DNA from: Tepidibacillus fermentans
GTDB lineage: Bacteria; Bacillota; Bacilli; Tepidibacillales; Tepidibacillaceae
Reading direction: 5' to 3'
DNA length: 64,000 nt
Assembly (NCBI RefSeq): GCF_004342885.1
Contig: NZ_SMAB01000005.1
Span: forward strand, 91,766-155,765
Shown here in pieces: positions 52,549-64,000 of this stretch. Made by a program: the position numbers and the translations under genes. Under the pieces are notes generated by a model, which saw only the letters and a list, made by a program, of their open reading frames with translations, ran no database searches and was not told the DNA's origin. Every line of letters starts with the position of its first letter. Positions within the stretch are counted from its first letter, which is position 1.

Positions 52549-53550
52549 TTAGAAGAATAAACTCTTAATCACTGCTGTGCCCATCACATTCAATAATGCT
52601 AATGGTATTAATACTTTCCAAGCAAATCCCATCAGTTGATCTGTTTTAACACGTGGGAATGTCGAACGTGCCCAGAATAAATAGAATACTAGAAGTAAGA
52701 ACTTGAGAATAAACCATACAATTCCTGGAATGAATGTGAGGCCAAATGGTGCATCCCATCCACCTAAAAACAATACGGTCATTAAGCTAGCCATTGCGAA
52801 CATATATACATATTCGGTTAACATGAAGAAGGCAAAGCGGAAACCACTATACTCTACAAAATATCCAGCTACAAGTTCGTTCTCAGCTTCTGGCAGGTCA
52901 AATGGTGTACGGTTTAGTTCAGCGTTTCCAGCAATCAAGAAAATGATAAATCCTAAAAACTGCGGGAAGATAAACCATACGCCACTTTCTTGTTGGGCTT
53001 TTACAATATCAATTAAGTTTAAGCTTCCAGTCATTAATACGATTCCTAAGAATGACATGATCAGTGGTACTTCATAACTGATCATTTGCGCAACAGAACG
53101 CATACCACCCATGATGGAGTATTTGTTGTTCGATGCCCATCCACCAAGTAATATTCCTGAGATCGTAATACTAGATAATGCCCCATAGTATAGAAGACCA
53201 ACGTTAACATCGGCAAAATACAACTTTTCGGAATAAGGTAAAACAGCAATGATCGCAAATGCAGGTGTATAGGCAATGACTGGAGCGATCAAAAAGAGAA
53301 AACGGTCTACCTTTGCAGGAACAACGTCCTCTTTGATTAATAGCTTCAAAACGTCTGCAACAGTTTGGAAGAGTCCATAAGGACCTACACGGTTTGGACC
53401 TTTTCTAAGCTGCATCCAACCGATAATCTTTCGCTCAAAATAGATGGCATACATAACGAATACGAGAACAACACCCATTACAGCTACAGCGATCAATACC
53501 ATCCATAATAAGTTTAACCAAGAAAAAGGTTGGGACAAAATATTTGCCAT
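52549..53550 (-). CDS. nuoH: NADH-quinone oxidoreductase subunit H
   Basis: The 333-residue membrane subunit closes the quinone chamber. FERKIIGWMQLRKGPNRVGP near residue 38 and ELNRTPFDLPEAENELVAGY with its acidic chain near residue 210 are hallmarks. Eight helices are visible. It overlaps nuoD by one base. Confidence 0.97.
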   Translation of the reverse strand: MANILSQPFSWLNLLWMVLIAVAVMGVVLVFVMYAIYFERKIIGWMQLRKGPNRVGPYGLFQTVADVLKLLIKEDVVPAKVDRFLFLIAPVIAYTPAFAIIAVLPYSEKLYFADVNVGLLYYGALSSITISGILLGGWASNNKYSIMGGMRSVAQMISYEVPLIMSFLGIVLMTGSLNLIDIVKAQQESGVWFIFPQFLGFIIFLIAGNAELNRTPFDLPEAENELVAGYFVEYSGFRFAFFMLTEYVYMFAMASLMTVLFLGGWDAPFGLTFIPGIVWFILKFLLLVFYLFWARSTFPRVKTDQLMGFAWKVLIPLALLNVMGTAVIKSLFF

Positions 53551-54653
53551 TATGCGTCAACCTCCCCTAATACAATATCGATCGCTCCTAAGATAGCTGG
53601 AACATCAGCCATGGTTCTACCAATTAAGAGCTTTGGTAATAGCTGTAGATTTACAAAGGAAGGTCTTCTTAGTTTGAGACGGTAAGGTTTATCTTTACCT
53701 TTACTTACAAGGTAAACACCAAGTTCACCCTTTGAAGATTCCATTCTTGTATAAACTTCCCCTTCAGGTGCTCGAAGGACTCGAGGTACTTTCCCTTGAA
53801 TTTCACCTGATTCAGGGAACTGTTCCACAGCTTGTTCAATGATACGTAACGATTGAACCATCTCTTCCATACGTACCATGTATCGATCGTATACATCTCC
53901 TTTTTCACCAACAGGAACATCAAATTCAAAACGATCATAAACAGAATAAGGTTGGTTCTTGCGAATGTCGTATTTAACATTTGATCCACGTAAAACTGGG
54001 CCAGATAAACCATAATTAATCGCTGTTTCCGCATCGTATACACCTATATCTTTGACACGAGCAAGGAAAATTTCGTTACCAGTAACTAGAGTATGATATT
54101 CTTTAATTTTTTCTCTCATATATGGAACGAATTTGCGAACTTTTTCAATCCAACCTTCTGGAGCATCCCATTTCACTCCACCTACACGCATGTAGTTAAA
54201 AGTTAGACGGGCACCGGAAATCTCATTTAGCATATTCACAATGATTTCACGATCTCTAAATGCAAAGAGGAATGGAGAAATTGCCCCTAAGTCAAGAAGA
54301 TTGGTTCCCCACCAAACGAGGTGGCTAGCAATTCTATTTAATTCCATAACAATAACCCTTAAATACTCAGCCCGTTCTGGAACTTCAATACCCATTAATG
54401 TTTCTACAGCTTGAACTAAAGCGTAGTTGTTTGTCATGGAAGATAAATAATCAAGGCGGTCTGTATAAGGGATAATCTGTGTGTAAGTTAGATTTTCTGC
54501 TAATTTCTCGGTACCACGGTGTAAGTATCCGATTACTGGAATGGCATCCGTAATTTTTTCACCATCCACTTTGACGACTAGACGGAATACCCCGTGTGTA
54601 CTTGGATGTTGAGGACCTACGTTTAATAACATTTCTTCTGTACGTATTGCCAC
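53550..54653 (-). CDS. nuoD: NADH-quinone oxidoreductase subunit D (49 kDa type)
   Basis: The 367-residue hydrogenase-like subunit forms the quinone site with NuoB. LLNVGPQHPSTHGVFRLVVK near the start holds the quinone-binding histidine. CGxxC nickel ligands of hydrogenases are absent, as expected. It is separate from NuoC, not fused. It is five bases from the nuoC stop. Confidence 0.97.
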   Translation of the reverse strand: MAIRTEEMLLNVGPQHPSTHGVFRLVVKVDGEKITDAIPVIGYLHRGTEKLAENLTYTQIIPYTDRLDYLSSMTNNYALVQAVETLMGIEVPERAEYLRVIVMELNRIASHLVWWGTNLLDLGAISPFLFAFRDREIIVNMLNEISGARLTFNYMRVGGVKWDAPEGWIEKVRKFVPYMREKIKEYHTLVTGNEIFLARVKDIGVYDAETAINYGLSGPVLRGSNVKYDIRKNQPYSVYDRFEFDVPVGEKGDVYDRYMVRMEEMVQSLRIIEQAVEQFPESGEIQGKVPRVLRAPEGEVYTRMESSKGELGVYLVSKGKDKPYRLKLRRPSFVNLQLLPKLLIGRTMADVPAILGAIDIVLGEVDA

Positions 54654-54658
54654 GATTC

Positions 54659-55159
54659 TTACACCTCCTCATCAAAAGGCTTATAGTCTTTACGCAGTGG
54701 ATGTCCTACCCAATCATCAGGTAAAAGAATGCGGCTAATTTGACGACCGGTGAAACCAATTCCTAAGAGATCATACGCTTCTCTTTCATGCCAGTCTGCC
54801 GTAGCCCAGATGTCCATAACGGTTGGAACGGTGCCACCATCGCGTTCCGTTTGTACTTTTACACCAAGAAACTCGTTTCTTGAGTATGAATAAAAATGAT
54901 AAGCCACTTCCATATACTTCTCATAATCCACACCTGCAAGGTTCATCAGATAGTCGAATCTCATCTCAGGATGATCCTTGAGTAATTTAGCTACATCGTA
55001 CCATTTGTCTTTATTTATCACTAAGACTGGCATATGATCATTTGGCTCGTTGATGAAAGCATCTTTGATAGCTTCTTCACCAACTTGCTCTTTGATGATT
55101 TTCACATACTGATCAAGTAATGGTTGTTTAGGGGAAGATGCTTTTACTTCTTCACTCAT
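54659..55159 (-). CDS. nuoC: NADH-quinone oxidoreductase subunit C (30 kDa type)
   Basis: The 166-residue peripheral subunit ends with the family motif [20 protein letters not shown], followed by [16 protein letters not shown]. The N-terminal extension is short; some Bacillales have long acidic/alanine-rich extensions here. It overlaps the nuoB stop by 8 bases. Confidence 0.96.
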   Translation of the reverse strand: MSEEVKASSPKQPLLDQYVKIIKEQVGEEAIKDAFINEPNDHMPVLVINKDKWYDVAKLLKDHPEMRFDYLMNLAGVDYEKYMEVAYHFYSYSRNEFLGVKVQTERDGGTVPTVMDIWATADWHEREAYDLLGIGFTGRQISRILLPDDWVGHPLRKDYKPFDEEV

Positions 55160-55676
55160 TGCTTGTTGGCACCTTCTTTCCAGTTTTCGCTTCGTACATT
55201 ATCTTTTCTTGCAGCTTATTCACACCATAAATAATGGCTACTGGGCTTGGAGGACAGCCTGGAATATATACGTCTACAGGAACGATTTGGTCTACCCCTT
55301 TCACCACGGAATAGGAGTTCACATATGGACCACCAGCTGTAGCACAAGCTCCAATCGCAATCACCCATTTTGGTTCAGCCATTTGGTCATAGAGACGTCG
55401 TACAAGTGGTGCCATTTTCTTCGTCACTGTTCCAGCAACCATCATAACGTCAGATTGTCTAGGTGAAGCACGGAAAATGACTCCAAAACGGTCAAAGTCA
55501 TAATGGGAACCACCAGTACCCATCATCTCAATCGCACAACATGCAAGACCAAATGTTAATGGCCATAAAGAGTTACTACGAGCCCATCCTTTAATTTGTT
55601 CAAGTGTTGTAAGTAACACATTACGCTCTAATTCTTGTTGTTCTTCTGGAGTAATATTCTCAAGATTTAATCCCAT
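55152..55676 (-). CDS. nuoB: NADH-quinone oxidoreductase subunit B
   Basis: NuoB carries cluster N2, the last iron-sulfur centre before quinone. From ATG 55676 it is 174 residues with ligands Cys46 and Cys47 ([15 protein letters not shown]), one in [12 protein letters not shown] and one in IPGCPPSP. The start is preferred because AAGAAGGTG precedes it; it overlaps nuoA by 10 bases. Confidence 0.97.
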   Translation of the reverse strand: MGLNLENITPEEQQELERNVLLTTLEQIKGWARSNSLWPLTFGLACCAIEMMGTGGSHYDFDRFGVIFRASPRQSDVMMVAGTVTKKMAPLVRRLYDQMAEPKWVIAIGACATAGGPYVNSYSVVKGVDQIVPVDVYIPGCPPSPVAIIYGVNKLQEKIMYEAKTGKKVPTSNE

Positions 55677-56038
55677 TTCAACACCTTCTTCTTCCAAGCA
55701 TAAGCTAGACCAATGACTAACATAAAGATAAAGATGGTCATTTCAATTAATGAAAATAGTCCTAGTTTGTTAAATGCAACGGCCCATGGGTAAAGAAAAA
55801 CGGTTTCAACATCAAATACTACGAACAAAAGTGCGAAAAGATAGTAACGCACGTTGAATTGAACCATTGCGTCTCCTGTTGGCTCAATACCACTTTCATA
55901 GGTTGTAAGTTTTTCCTTTGTCGGGTTATTAGGTCTTAAAATAGGACCTATTAGCCAGATCGTTAGGAAAGGTAATGCAATACCGAGCAACAGGAAAATT
56001 GCCATGGAAAGGTAACTATTTCCATAAATTTGATCCAT
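55667..56038 (-). CDS. nuoA: NADH-quinone oxidoreductase subunit A
   Basis: The 123-residue subunit from ATG 56038 has three membrane helices. [20 protein letters not shown] near residue 45 is the conserved loop and [18 protein letters not shown] near residue 73 is the second motif. GGAGGGG lies before the ATG; the in-frame ATG at 56059 is upstream of that site. It is the first gene of the 11-gene operon. Confidence 0.96.
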   Translation of the reverse strand: MDQIYGNSYLSMAIFLLLGIALPFLTIWLIGPILRPNNPTKEKLTTYESGIEPTGDAMVQFNVRYYLFALLFVVFDVETVFLYPWAVAFNKLGLFSLIEMTIFIFMLVIGLAYAWKKKVLKWD

Positions 56039-56108
56039 ACACACTTCCCCTCCAATCAATTAATTTTTTTTGAAATACATACATGCTTTTTTATAAATAT
56101 ATACAAAA

Positions 56109-56117
56109 ATTATAACA
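56109..56117 (-). promoter_or_regulatory. Extended -10 promoter candidate of the nuo operon
   Basis: TGTTATAAT on the minus strand is an extended -10 (TG-n-TATAAT) 70 bases upstream of nuoA, without a clear -35. The 56039-56433 gap also holds a small hairpin (ATTCAGA/TCTGAAT, near 56190-56207) and the atp terminator; no gene is visible in it. Confidence 0.45.
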
Positions 56118-56396
56118 TAATGACCTCTGGCACGTCTGTTTTTCGCTTGTATGTATTTCGAGTTCGTTATACTTTGCACAATAAAATATTCAGAAAAGTC
56201 TGAATACTTTATAAATCGGGCGGAATATTCCCATAATCTATAATACTAAATTCCAGCTTTTTTTCATAGGAATTTTTCTAATTTATTTGTGTAATCCATC
56301 ACAAAAATTAATAACTTTGCAACTTCATTCCAGAGGTCAGATATTGGAGTCGGAATTGATAAAATTCACTAGATTACTAAATTTCAAAGACAGCAT

Positions 56397-56426
56397 AAAA
56401 CAGTCCCTAGAATCAGGAACTGTTTT
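56397..56426 (-). terminator. Terminator of the atp operon
   Basis: On the minus strand AAAACAGTTCC pairs with GGGACTGTTTT (one G-U) around an eight-base loop. It starts seven bases after the atpC stop. Confidence 0.85.
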
Positions 56427-56433
56427 ATGAAGT

Positions 56434-56838
56434 TTATTTCTTTTCTGCAACACTTATACGATTTAAAGCCCTTTGAAGTGCTAGTTGTGCCCGTTTGAAA
56501 TCGAGTTCTTCAGCACTTGATTGGGCTAGTCGTTTTTCTGCCCTTTCCTTAGCAGCCAACGCCCGATTAACATCGATTTCCTCAGGTAATTCTGCAGCTT
56601 CAGCTAGAACCACGACTTTATTTTGGCTTACTTCAAGAAAGCCGCCACTAATTGCTACGATTTGTTCTTCTTTTCCTTTTTTGATGCGCATTGCGGAAAT
56701 AACTAATGGTGTAACAAATGGAGCATGTTTCGGTAAAATTCCTAATTCACCTTCAACTCCTCTTACTATGACCATATTCACGTCATCGTCATATACTTTC
56801 CGCTCCGGCGTTACGATTTCTAATCGAATCGTACTCAT
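56434..56838 (-). CDS. atpC: ATP synthase epsilon subunit
   Basis: The 134-residue epsilon subunit of F1 links the central stalk to the c-ring and can inhibit ATP hydrolysis. The beta-sandwich domain shows [19 protein letters not shown] and [20 protein letters not shown]. The helical hairpin from about residue 88 carries [15 protein letters not shown]. It is the last gene of the operon, directly before the terminator. Confidence 0.96.
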   Translation of the reverse strand: MSTIRLEIVTPERKVYDDDVNMVIVRGVEGELGILPKHAPFVTPLVISAMRIKKGKEEQIVAISGGFLEVSQNKVVVLAEAAELPEEIDVNRALAAKERAEKRLAQSSAEELDFKRAQLALQRALNRISVAEKK

Positions 56839-56868
56839 TGATCATCCATCCCTTCTAGTAAAGGGTTT

Positions 56869-58293
<1,425 letters not shown>

Positions 58294-58308
58294 TTACTAA
58301 ATTGGAAA

Positions 58309-59172
58309 TTAGGATAACGCATTCGCTCCACCGACAATCTCAGAAATTTCTTGTGTAATCGATGCTTGTCTAGCACGGTTATAATTTAGTGTTAATGTTG
58401 CAATCATCTCTGTAGCATTGTCAGTTGCATTGCCCATTGCAGTCATCCGTGCACCATGTTCACTTGCCTTGGCATTTAATAGAGCATTATAGATTACCGT
58501 TTCTGCAAAACGAGGAAGTAAATCATTCAATACCTCGATTGCAGATGGTTCAAACTCATATGGTGAATAATTACCTGCTCCACTATCAGCTAGATCTGCT
58601 AATGGGAGAAGTTTTTCAACAACGGGTGTTTGCGAAATGGCACTATTAAATCGGTTATATACAAGGTATAGCTCATCAAACACTTTTTCCGCATACATGG
58701 CTACCGCTGTCTTTGCAATCTGTTTGATATCCGCAAATTGTGGGCTATCGGATAACCCAACAATCTCACCGATTAATGGGTAATTGCGTTTCTTTAAAAA
58801 ATCTCTTCCCTTACGACCAATCACAAAGATCGAATATTCATCGTTTGATTGATGTCTTTCTTTCACTGTACTTGTTAAAAGCCTAAGGATATTCGCATTA
58901 TATCCTCCAGCTAGTCCCCGATCCGATGTCATCACGATATAACCCGTTTTCTTAATCTCACGTGTTTCGAGTAATGGATGGCTGACATCTTCTGTCGCAG
59001 AAGCAATCGCACCAATCACTTCACGAATCTTATCGGTATATGGACGAGAAGCTTCTGCTCGTTCTTGTGCACGGCGAAGTTTGGCTGCTGCAACCATCTT
59101 CATCGCTTTGGTGATTTGTTGGGTGTTTTGAACACTTCTAATCCGCCGTTTGATCTCACGAGTCCCTTGCAA
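58309..59172 (-). CDS. atpG: ATP synthase gamma subunit
   Basis: The 287-residue central-stalk subunit. N-terminal REIKRRIRSVQNTQQITKAM and KMVAAAKLRRAQERAEASRP, and C-terminal SEHGARMTAMGNATDNATEM and YNRARQASITQEISEIVGGA, form the coiled coil that turns inside the alpha/beta hexamer. Confidence 0.97.
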   Translation of the reverse strand: MQGTREIKRRIRSVQNTQQITKAMKMVAAAKLRRAQERAEASRPYTDKIREVIGAIASATEDVSHPLLETREIKKTGYIVMTSDRGLAGGYNANILRLLTSTVKERHQSNDEYSIFVIGRKGRDFLKKRNYPLIGEIVGLSDSPQFADIKQIAKTAVAMYAEKVFDELYLVYNRFNSAISQTPVVEKLLPLADLADSGAGNYSPYEFEPSAIEVLNDLLPRFAETVIYNALLNAKASEHGARMTAMGNATDNATEMIATLTLNYNRARQASITQEISEIVGGANALS

Positions 59173-59220
59173 TCATTTCACCACCTTAGTCTAAAAGAAC
59201 TTTCATCCTTCGTGGTTCAT

Positions 59221-60753
<1,533 letters not shown>

Positions 60754-60757
60754 TCAA

Positions 60758-61303
60758 TTAAGCTCGAGATGCCATAAGGCTTCTTTTTACCATTAATAAT
60801 TTCTTTTTCAAGCTCCCATCGTATAAACGGTCTCCAATTTGAATGACCATTCCACCAATGATGTTTGGATCAACGATATTATGTAAACGTACCGTTTTCC
60901 CGATTTTTGTTTGGATTGATTGCGTGATCTTGTCTTTTTCTTCTTGGGTTAAAGCAATCGCAGTAGTTGCTGTTACATCGACAATTCCACGCACTTGATT
61001 GGAAAGGTGTGTATAAGCTTCCGCAATCGCTTCTACATATTCTTCTCGTCCACCTTCTATCAGCCGAAGGAGTAATTTTTTGCTAACTGATGAGATTGAA
61101 TCGCCAAAAGCAGTATCAATGATTTGCTTTTTCTTTTCCTTATCTACTAGTGGATGGCGTAAAAATGATAGGAAACCTTCTGTCTCCCTAAACACCTTTA
61201 CAATTAATTGTAAATCTGCTTCTACTTGTTCAAGTATTCGGTTGTTATACGCCACCTCAAATAGCGCTTTCGCATAACGTTTCGCAACTAGACCGTTTAT
61301 CAT
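60758..61303 (-). CDS. atpH: ATP synthase delta subunit
   Basis: The 181-residue delta (OSCP) subunit anchors the peripheral stalk to the top of F1. It starts LVAKRYAKALFEVAYNNRIL and ends IGGMVIQIGDRLYDGSLKKK, both typical of the family. The ATG overlaps the atpF stop (ATGA). Confidence 0.95.
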   Translation of the reverse strand: MINGLVAKRYAKALFEVAYNNRILEQVEADLQLIVKVFRETEGFLSFLRHPLVDKEKKKQIIDTAFGDSISSVSKKLLLRLIEGGREEYVEAIAEAYTHLSNQVRGIVDVTATTAIALTQEEKDKITQSIQTKIGKTVRLHNIVDPNIIGGMVIQIGDRLYDGSLKKKLLMVKRSLMASRA

Positions 61304-61785
61304 AGGCTTTCCCCTACTTGTTTCATAAAGTCATCAATTAACTTCGACTGTTCTTTTACATCTAGTTCTTTTTCGATAATCTTAGAAGCTAGTAAAACGG
61401 ATAAAGTACCTACTTGCTCACGTAAAGCTTCCACAGCTTTTTCACGTTCATGTTGGATTTCTTGAATGGCTTGCTCTTTGATTCTCTCAGCCTCACGTCT
61501 AGCCGTTTCAATAATTTCATCTGCCTGCTTCACACTATTTACTCGAGCACGCTCGACGATCTCATGTGCTTCAACACGTGCTTTTTGAATCGCTTCGTTC
61601 TGTTCTTTCAACAGTTTTTCAGCTTCTTGACGATTCTTTTCTGCCATATTGATCTGTTCACGTATATTTTCTTGACGCTGGACCATTACTTTCACTAAAG
61701 GACCAAACGCATATTTTTTTAATAAAAGAAATAATAATGCAAAGGCAAGAATTTGAATGAGAAAACTGCCCAATGCAATTTCCAC
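61300..61785 (-). CDS. atpF: ATP synthase b subunit
   Basis: The peripheral-stalk subunit with one membrane helix (LIQILAFALLFLLLKKYAFG) and a long coiled coil rich in Glu, Ala, Lys and Gln. GTG 61785 is preferred over GTG 61794 because AAGGGAG is eight bases from the former and directly touches the latter; the product is then 161 residues. Confidence 0.93.
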   Translation of the reverse strand: MEIALGSFLIQILAFALLFLLLKKYAFGPLVKVMVQRQENIREQINMAEKNRQEAEKLLKEQNEAIQKARVEAHEIVERARVNSVKQADEIIETARREAERIKEQAIQEIQHEREKAVEALREQVGTLSVLLASKIIEKELDVKEQSKLIDDFMKQVGESL

Positions 61786-61821
61786 GATTGTCACTCCCTT
61801 CTAGCAAAGAACAAAGTGATT

Positions 61822-61859
61822 ACGAAAAAGGAAGGCAGGGATACCGATCCCCCCCTGCC
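61822..61859 (-). terminator. Intercistronic hairpin between atpE and atpF
   Basis: On the minus strand GGCAGGG pairs with CCCTGCC around a 12-base loop and is followed by TTCCTTTTTCG. It lies just after atpE inside the operon. A partial terminator or 3' stabiliser here would raise atpE message over the downstream genes, in line with the many c copies per complex. Confidence 0.6.
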
Positions 61860-61879
61860 ACACTTATCTAAATGTCACT

Positions 61880-62149
<270 letters not shown>

Positions 62150-62216
62150 TTAAAATAGATAACTTTTTCAAGAAAACATCGTTAAATAAATAAGCTATCG
62201 ATTTGTGTTATTGATA

Positions 62217-63008
<792 letters not shown>

Positions 63009-63434
63009 TCACCCCTTTCTAGTAGATAGTTTGTTTTCTTTCTCTCTTTTCGTATTTATTATTCCATCCACGATCGTGACGATTTGCGTGACAAACAAAC
63101 CGAACAACGTGGAAATCAAATGAATGTGTTGGGGATATTGATATACAAGCATGACTGCAAGAATTGAATTCGCAAACCTCGTTAGCATGCCACTAAAATG
63201 AGGCCTTCTTCTAAGATGGTTTTTTGCACTTACAGCGAATTCTCCGATTTTATTCACTTTCCAAGCGGTATAAATCGTATTTAATAGGCTTACAAAAGTT
63301 CCTAAGGCTAAGCCTGAGAACATTTTGGAATATGGTGTAAGCATGCCAATGATAAAGAAACTAAGTAAGAAAAGGGTATAACGAATAATTCGGAGGATCC
63401 TTTGTTTAAAGTCATCCATTGAATGATCTTTCAT
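63009..63434 (-). CDS. atpI: ATP synthase subunit I (AtpI)
   Basis: A 141-residue protein with four membrane helices, in the position of AtpI, which assists c-ring assembly or Mg2+ handling in other bacteria. GLALGTFVSLLNTIYTAWKV and SAKNHLRRRPHFSGMLTRFA are typical for the Bacillales form. GGAG lies before the ATG. Function is by homology and position. Confidence 0.85.
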   Translation of the reverse strand: MKDHSMDDFKQRILRIIRYTLFLLSFFIIGMLTPYSKMFSGLALGTFVSLLNTIYTAWKVNKIGEFAVSAKNHLRRRPHFSGMLTRFANSILAVMLVYQYPQHIHLISTLFGLFVTQIVTIVDGIINTKREKENKLSTRKG

Positions 63435-63437
63435 TGA

Positions 63438-63668
63438 TCAATCTCCTAAAAACGGTTTGATTAAGCCGATAACAGACCATATTCCGAGTACAAAACCTAC
63501 TATCATGCCAATAATTAAAAAAATAGGTGAACTATGAAAGTAGATGTCCAATTTTTTCCCAGACCAGATACCCATAAGCAAAAAAATAGCGAGATTCGCA
63601 CCAACAACTCCTACGACTGCCAAAGCACGCCATGGATTCTTATTATCTTGACCTGAGTCTTGGTTCAT
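63438..63668 (-). CDS. atpZ: AtpZ-like small membrane protein, first gene of the atp operon
   Basis: From ATG 63668 the protein is 76 residues with two helices (LAVVGVVGANLAIFLLMGIW and FLIIGMIVGFVLGIWSVIGL) and the GKKLDIYF loop. It is in the AtpZ/F0F1-gene-1 family, which accompanies AtpI and may form a Mg2+/Ca2+ channel. The start follows GAGGGAT; the in-frame ATG at 63683 is upstream of that site. Confidence 0.82.
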   Translation of the reverse strand: MNQDSGQDNKNPWRALAVVGVVGANLAIFLLMGIWSGKKLDIYFHSSPIFLIIGMIVGFVLGIWSVIGLIKPFLGD

Positions 63669-63869
63669 TGTGCTATCCCTCACATAGTATTAAACCCTTA
63701 AATAGTATAACAACGCTATATTTACAAATCAATCTCTTTTTGTTTCCATTATTAGAAAAAAACATTTCTCATACATAATATTCAGAATATTTTCCTAAAT
63801 AAATATTTTACTGCTCTCATTGTGAACGAGTAATCATTGTTATTTAACAGACTAACCTGTCCCAAAGCT

Positions 63870-63898
63870 ATGTTATACTACAACAATAATTTTGTCAA
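63870..63898 (-). promoter_or_regulatory. Promoter of the atp operon
   Basis: A perfect TTGACA (minus strand, 63898-63893) with TAACAT at 17 bases or TATAAC at 15. It lies about 200 bases before atpZ and only nine bases from the group II intron 3' end. The leader between is AT-rich with no gene. Confidence 0.6.
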
Positions 63899-63906
63899 TA
63901 TTGTGA

Positions 63907-64000
63907 ATCGGGTAGGAGGTTACTCATTATTTGAGTAACCGACCTCCCACACCACCGTGCGTACCGTTCGGTACACGGCGGTTCCTAAGTTTACGCAGTA
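63907..64000 (-). mobile_element. 3' end of a group II intron (domains V and VI), rest outside the window
   Basis: On the minus strand, domain V is seen as ACCGCCGTG-TACC-GAAC-GGTA-CG-CACGGTGGT, with its two-base bulge. Domain VI follows as GTTACTC-AAATAAT-GAGTAAC with GGAGG/CCTCC at the base, then CTACCCGAT as the 3' terminus at 63907. The reverse transcriptase gene, if present, lies beyond the right edge. Sequence type suggests a bacterial class C intron. Confidence 0.75.

Noticed and set aside
53705..54705. Second gene in another frame of nuoD (112 codons)
   Set aside because: It is a shadow frame inside a strongly conserved gene with no ribosome binding site.
56060..56433. nuoE, nuoF or nuoG remnant upstream of nuoA
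   Set aside because: I read both strands of the gap and found no flavin, NADH or iron-sulfur motifs, only AT-rich regulatory sequence.

Overview
The window is a chromosomal segment of a low-GC, endospore-forming member of the Bacillales. Sporulation genes (an alpha/beta-type SASP, spoIIID, spoIIQ, spoIID), mbl, flhO/flhP, gpsB and an F-type ATP synthase operon in Bacillus-like order support this. The 11-gene complex I operon beside the atp operon, with no nuoE/F/G, and the AT-rich sequence recall moderately thermophilic Bacillales such as Tepidibacillus or Vulcanibacillus, but the genus is a guess.

Layout. 1-2.2 kb: 5' part of metK behind a leader with its own terminator, then a SASP gene, gpsB and a YigZ/YvyE gene. 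2.2-21.3 kb: polysaccharide module 1. It has an LCP ligase, a long minus-strand sugar-nucleotide operon (4,6-dehydratase, acetyltransferase, 2-epimerase, two aminotransferases, phosphoglycosyl transferase, glycosyltransferase, 6-dehydrogenase, 3-dehydrogenase), a Wzx-type flippase, and a divergent plus-strand operon (Wzz-like protein, polymerase, two glycosyltransferases). Between its two arms lies a dead mazEF locus interrupted by a 323-bp IS200/IS605-like element that carries a LexA-box promoter. 21.3-24.6 kb: relics of IS21 and IS3 family elements around a second polymerase. 24.6-33.0 kb: a more AT-rich module 2 with its own LCP ligase, phosphoglycosyl transferase, aminotransferase/acetyltransferase/3-dehydrogenase trio, glycosyltransferases and a MurJ/Wzx-type flippase. 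33.0-46.1 kb: a conserved Bacillales block (fabZ, palindromic repeats, a pgsA-like gene, an EpuA-like gene, flhP, flhO, mbl, spoIIID, an rlu gene, spoIIQ, spoIID, murA, ywmB, ywzB) plus a subtilisin-like protease. 46.3-56.0 kb: nuoA-D, H-N. 56.4-63.7 kb: atpZ-I-B-E-F-H-A-G-D-C. 63.9-64.0 kb: the 3' end of a group II intron just upstream of the atp promoter.

How the genes work together. Each polysaccharide module looks like a self-contained Wzx/Wzy pathway. A phosphoglycosyl transferase primes the lipid carrier, glycosyltransferases extend, a flippase exports, a polymerase joins the repeats, and an LCP enzyme probably attaches the polymer to peptidoglycan. Module 1 carries homologues of all five steps from UDP-GlcNAc to a UDP-2,3-diacetamido-mannuronate-type sugar (WbpA/B/E/D/I types). 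It also carries a bacillosamine-type pair (4,6-dehydratase and C4 aminotransferase). Module 2 duplicates only the 3-oxidation, amination and acetylation steps. Complex I and ATP synthase form the respiratory block.

The most interesting regulatory signals are the spoIIQ leader, where a sigma-F-type promoter sits inside the loop of a 13-bp inverted repeat that would hide the ribosome binding site only in read-through transcripts; the attenuator-like metK leader, which is not a recognisable S-box; the LexA-box promoter within the element that broke mazF; and a family of compound palindromes at 33.6-34.0 kb with relatives at 41.2 and 43.5 kb.
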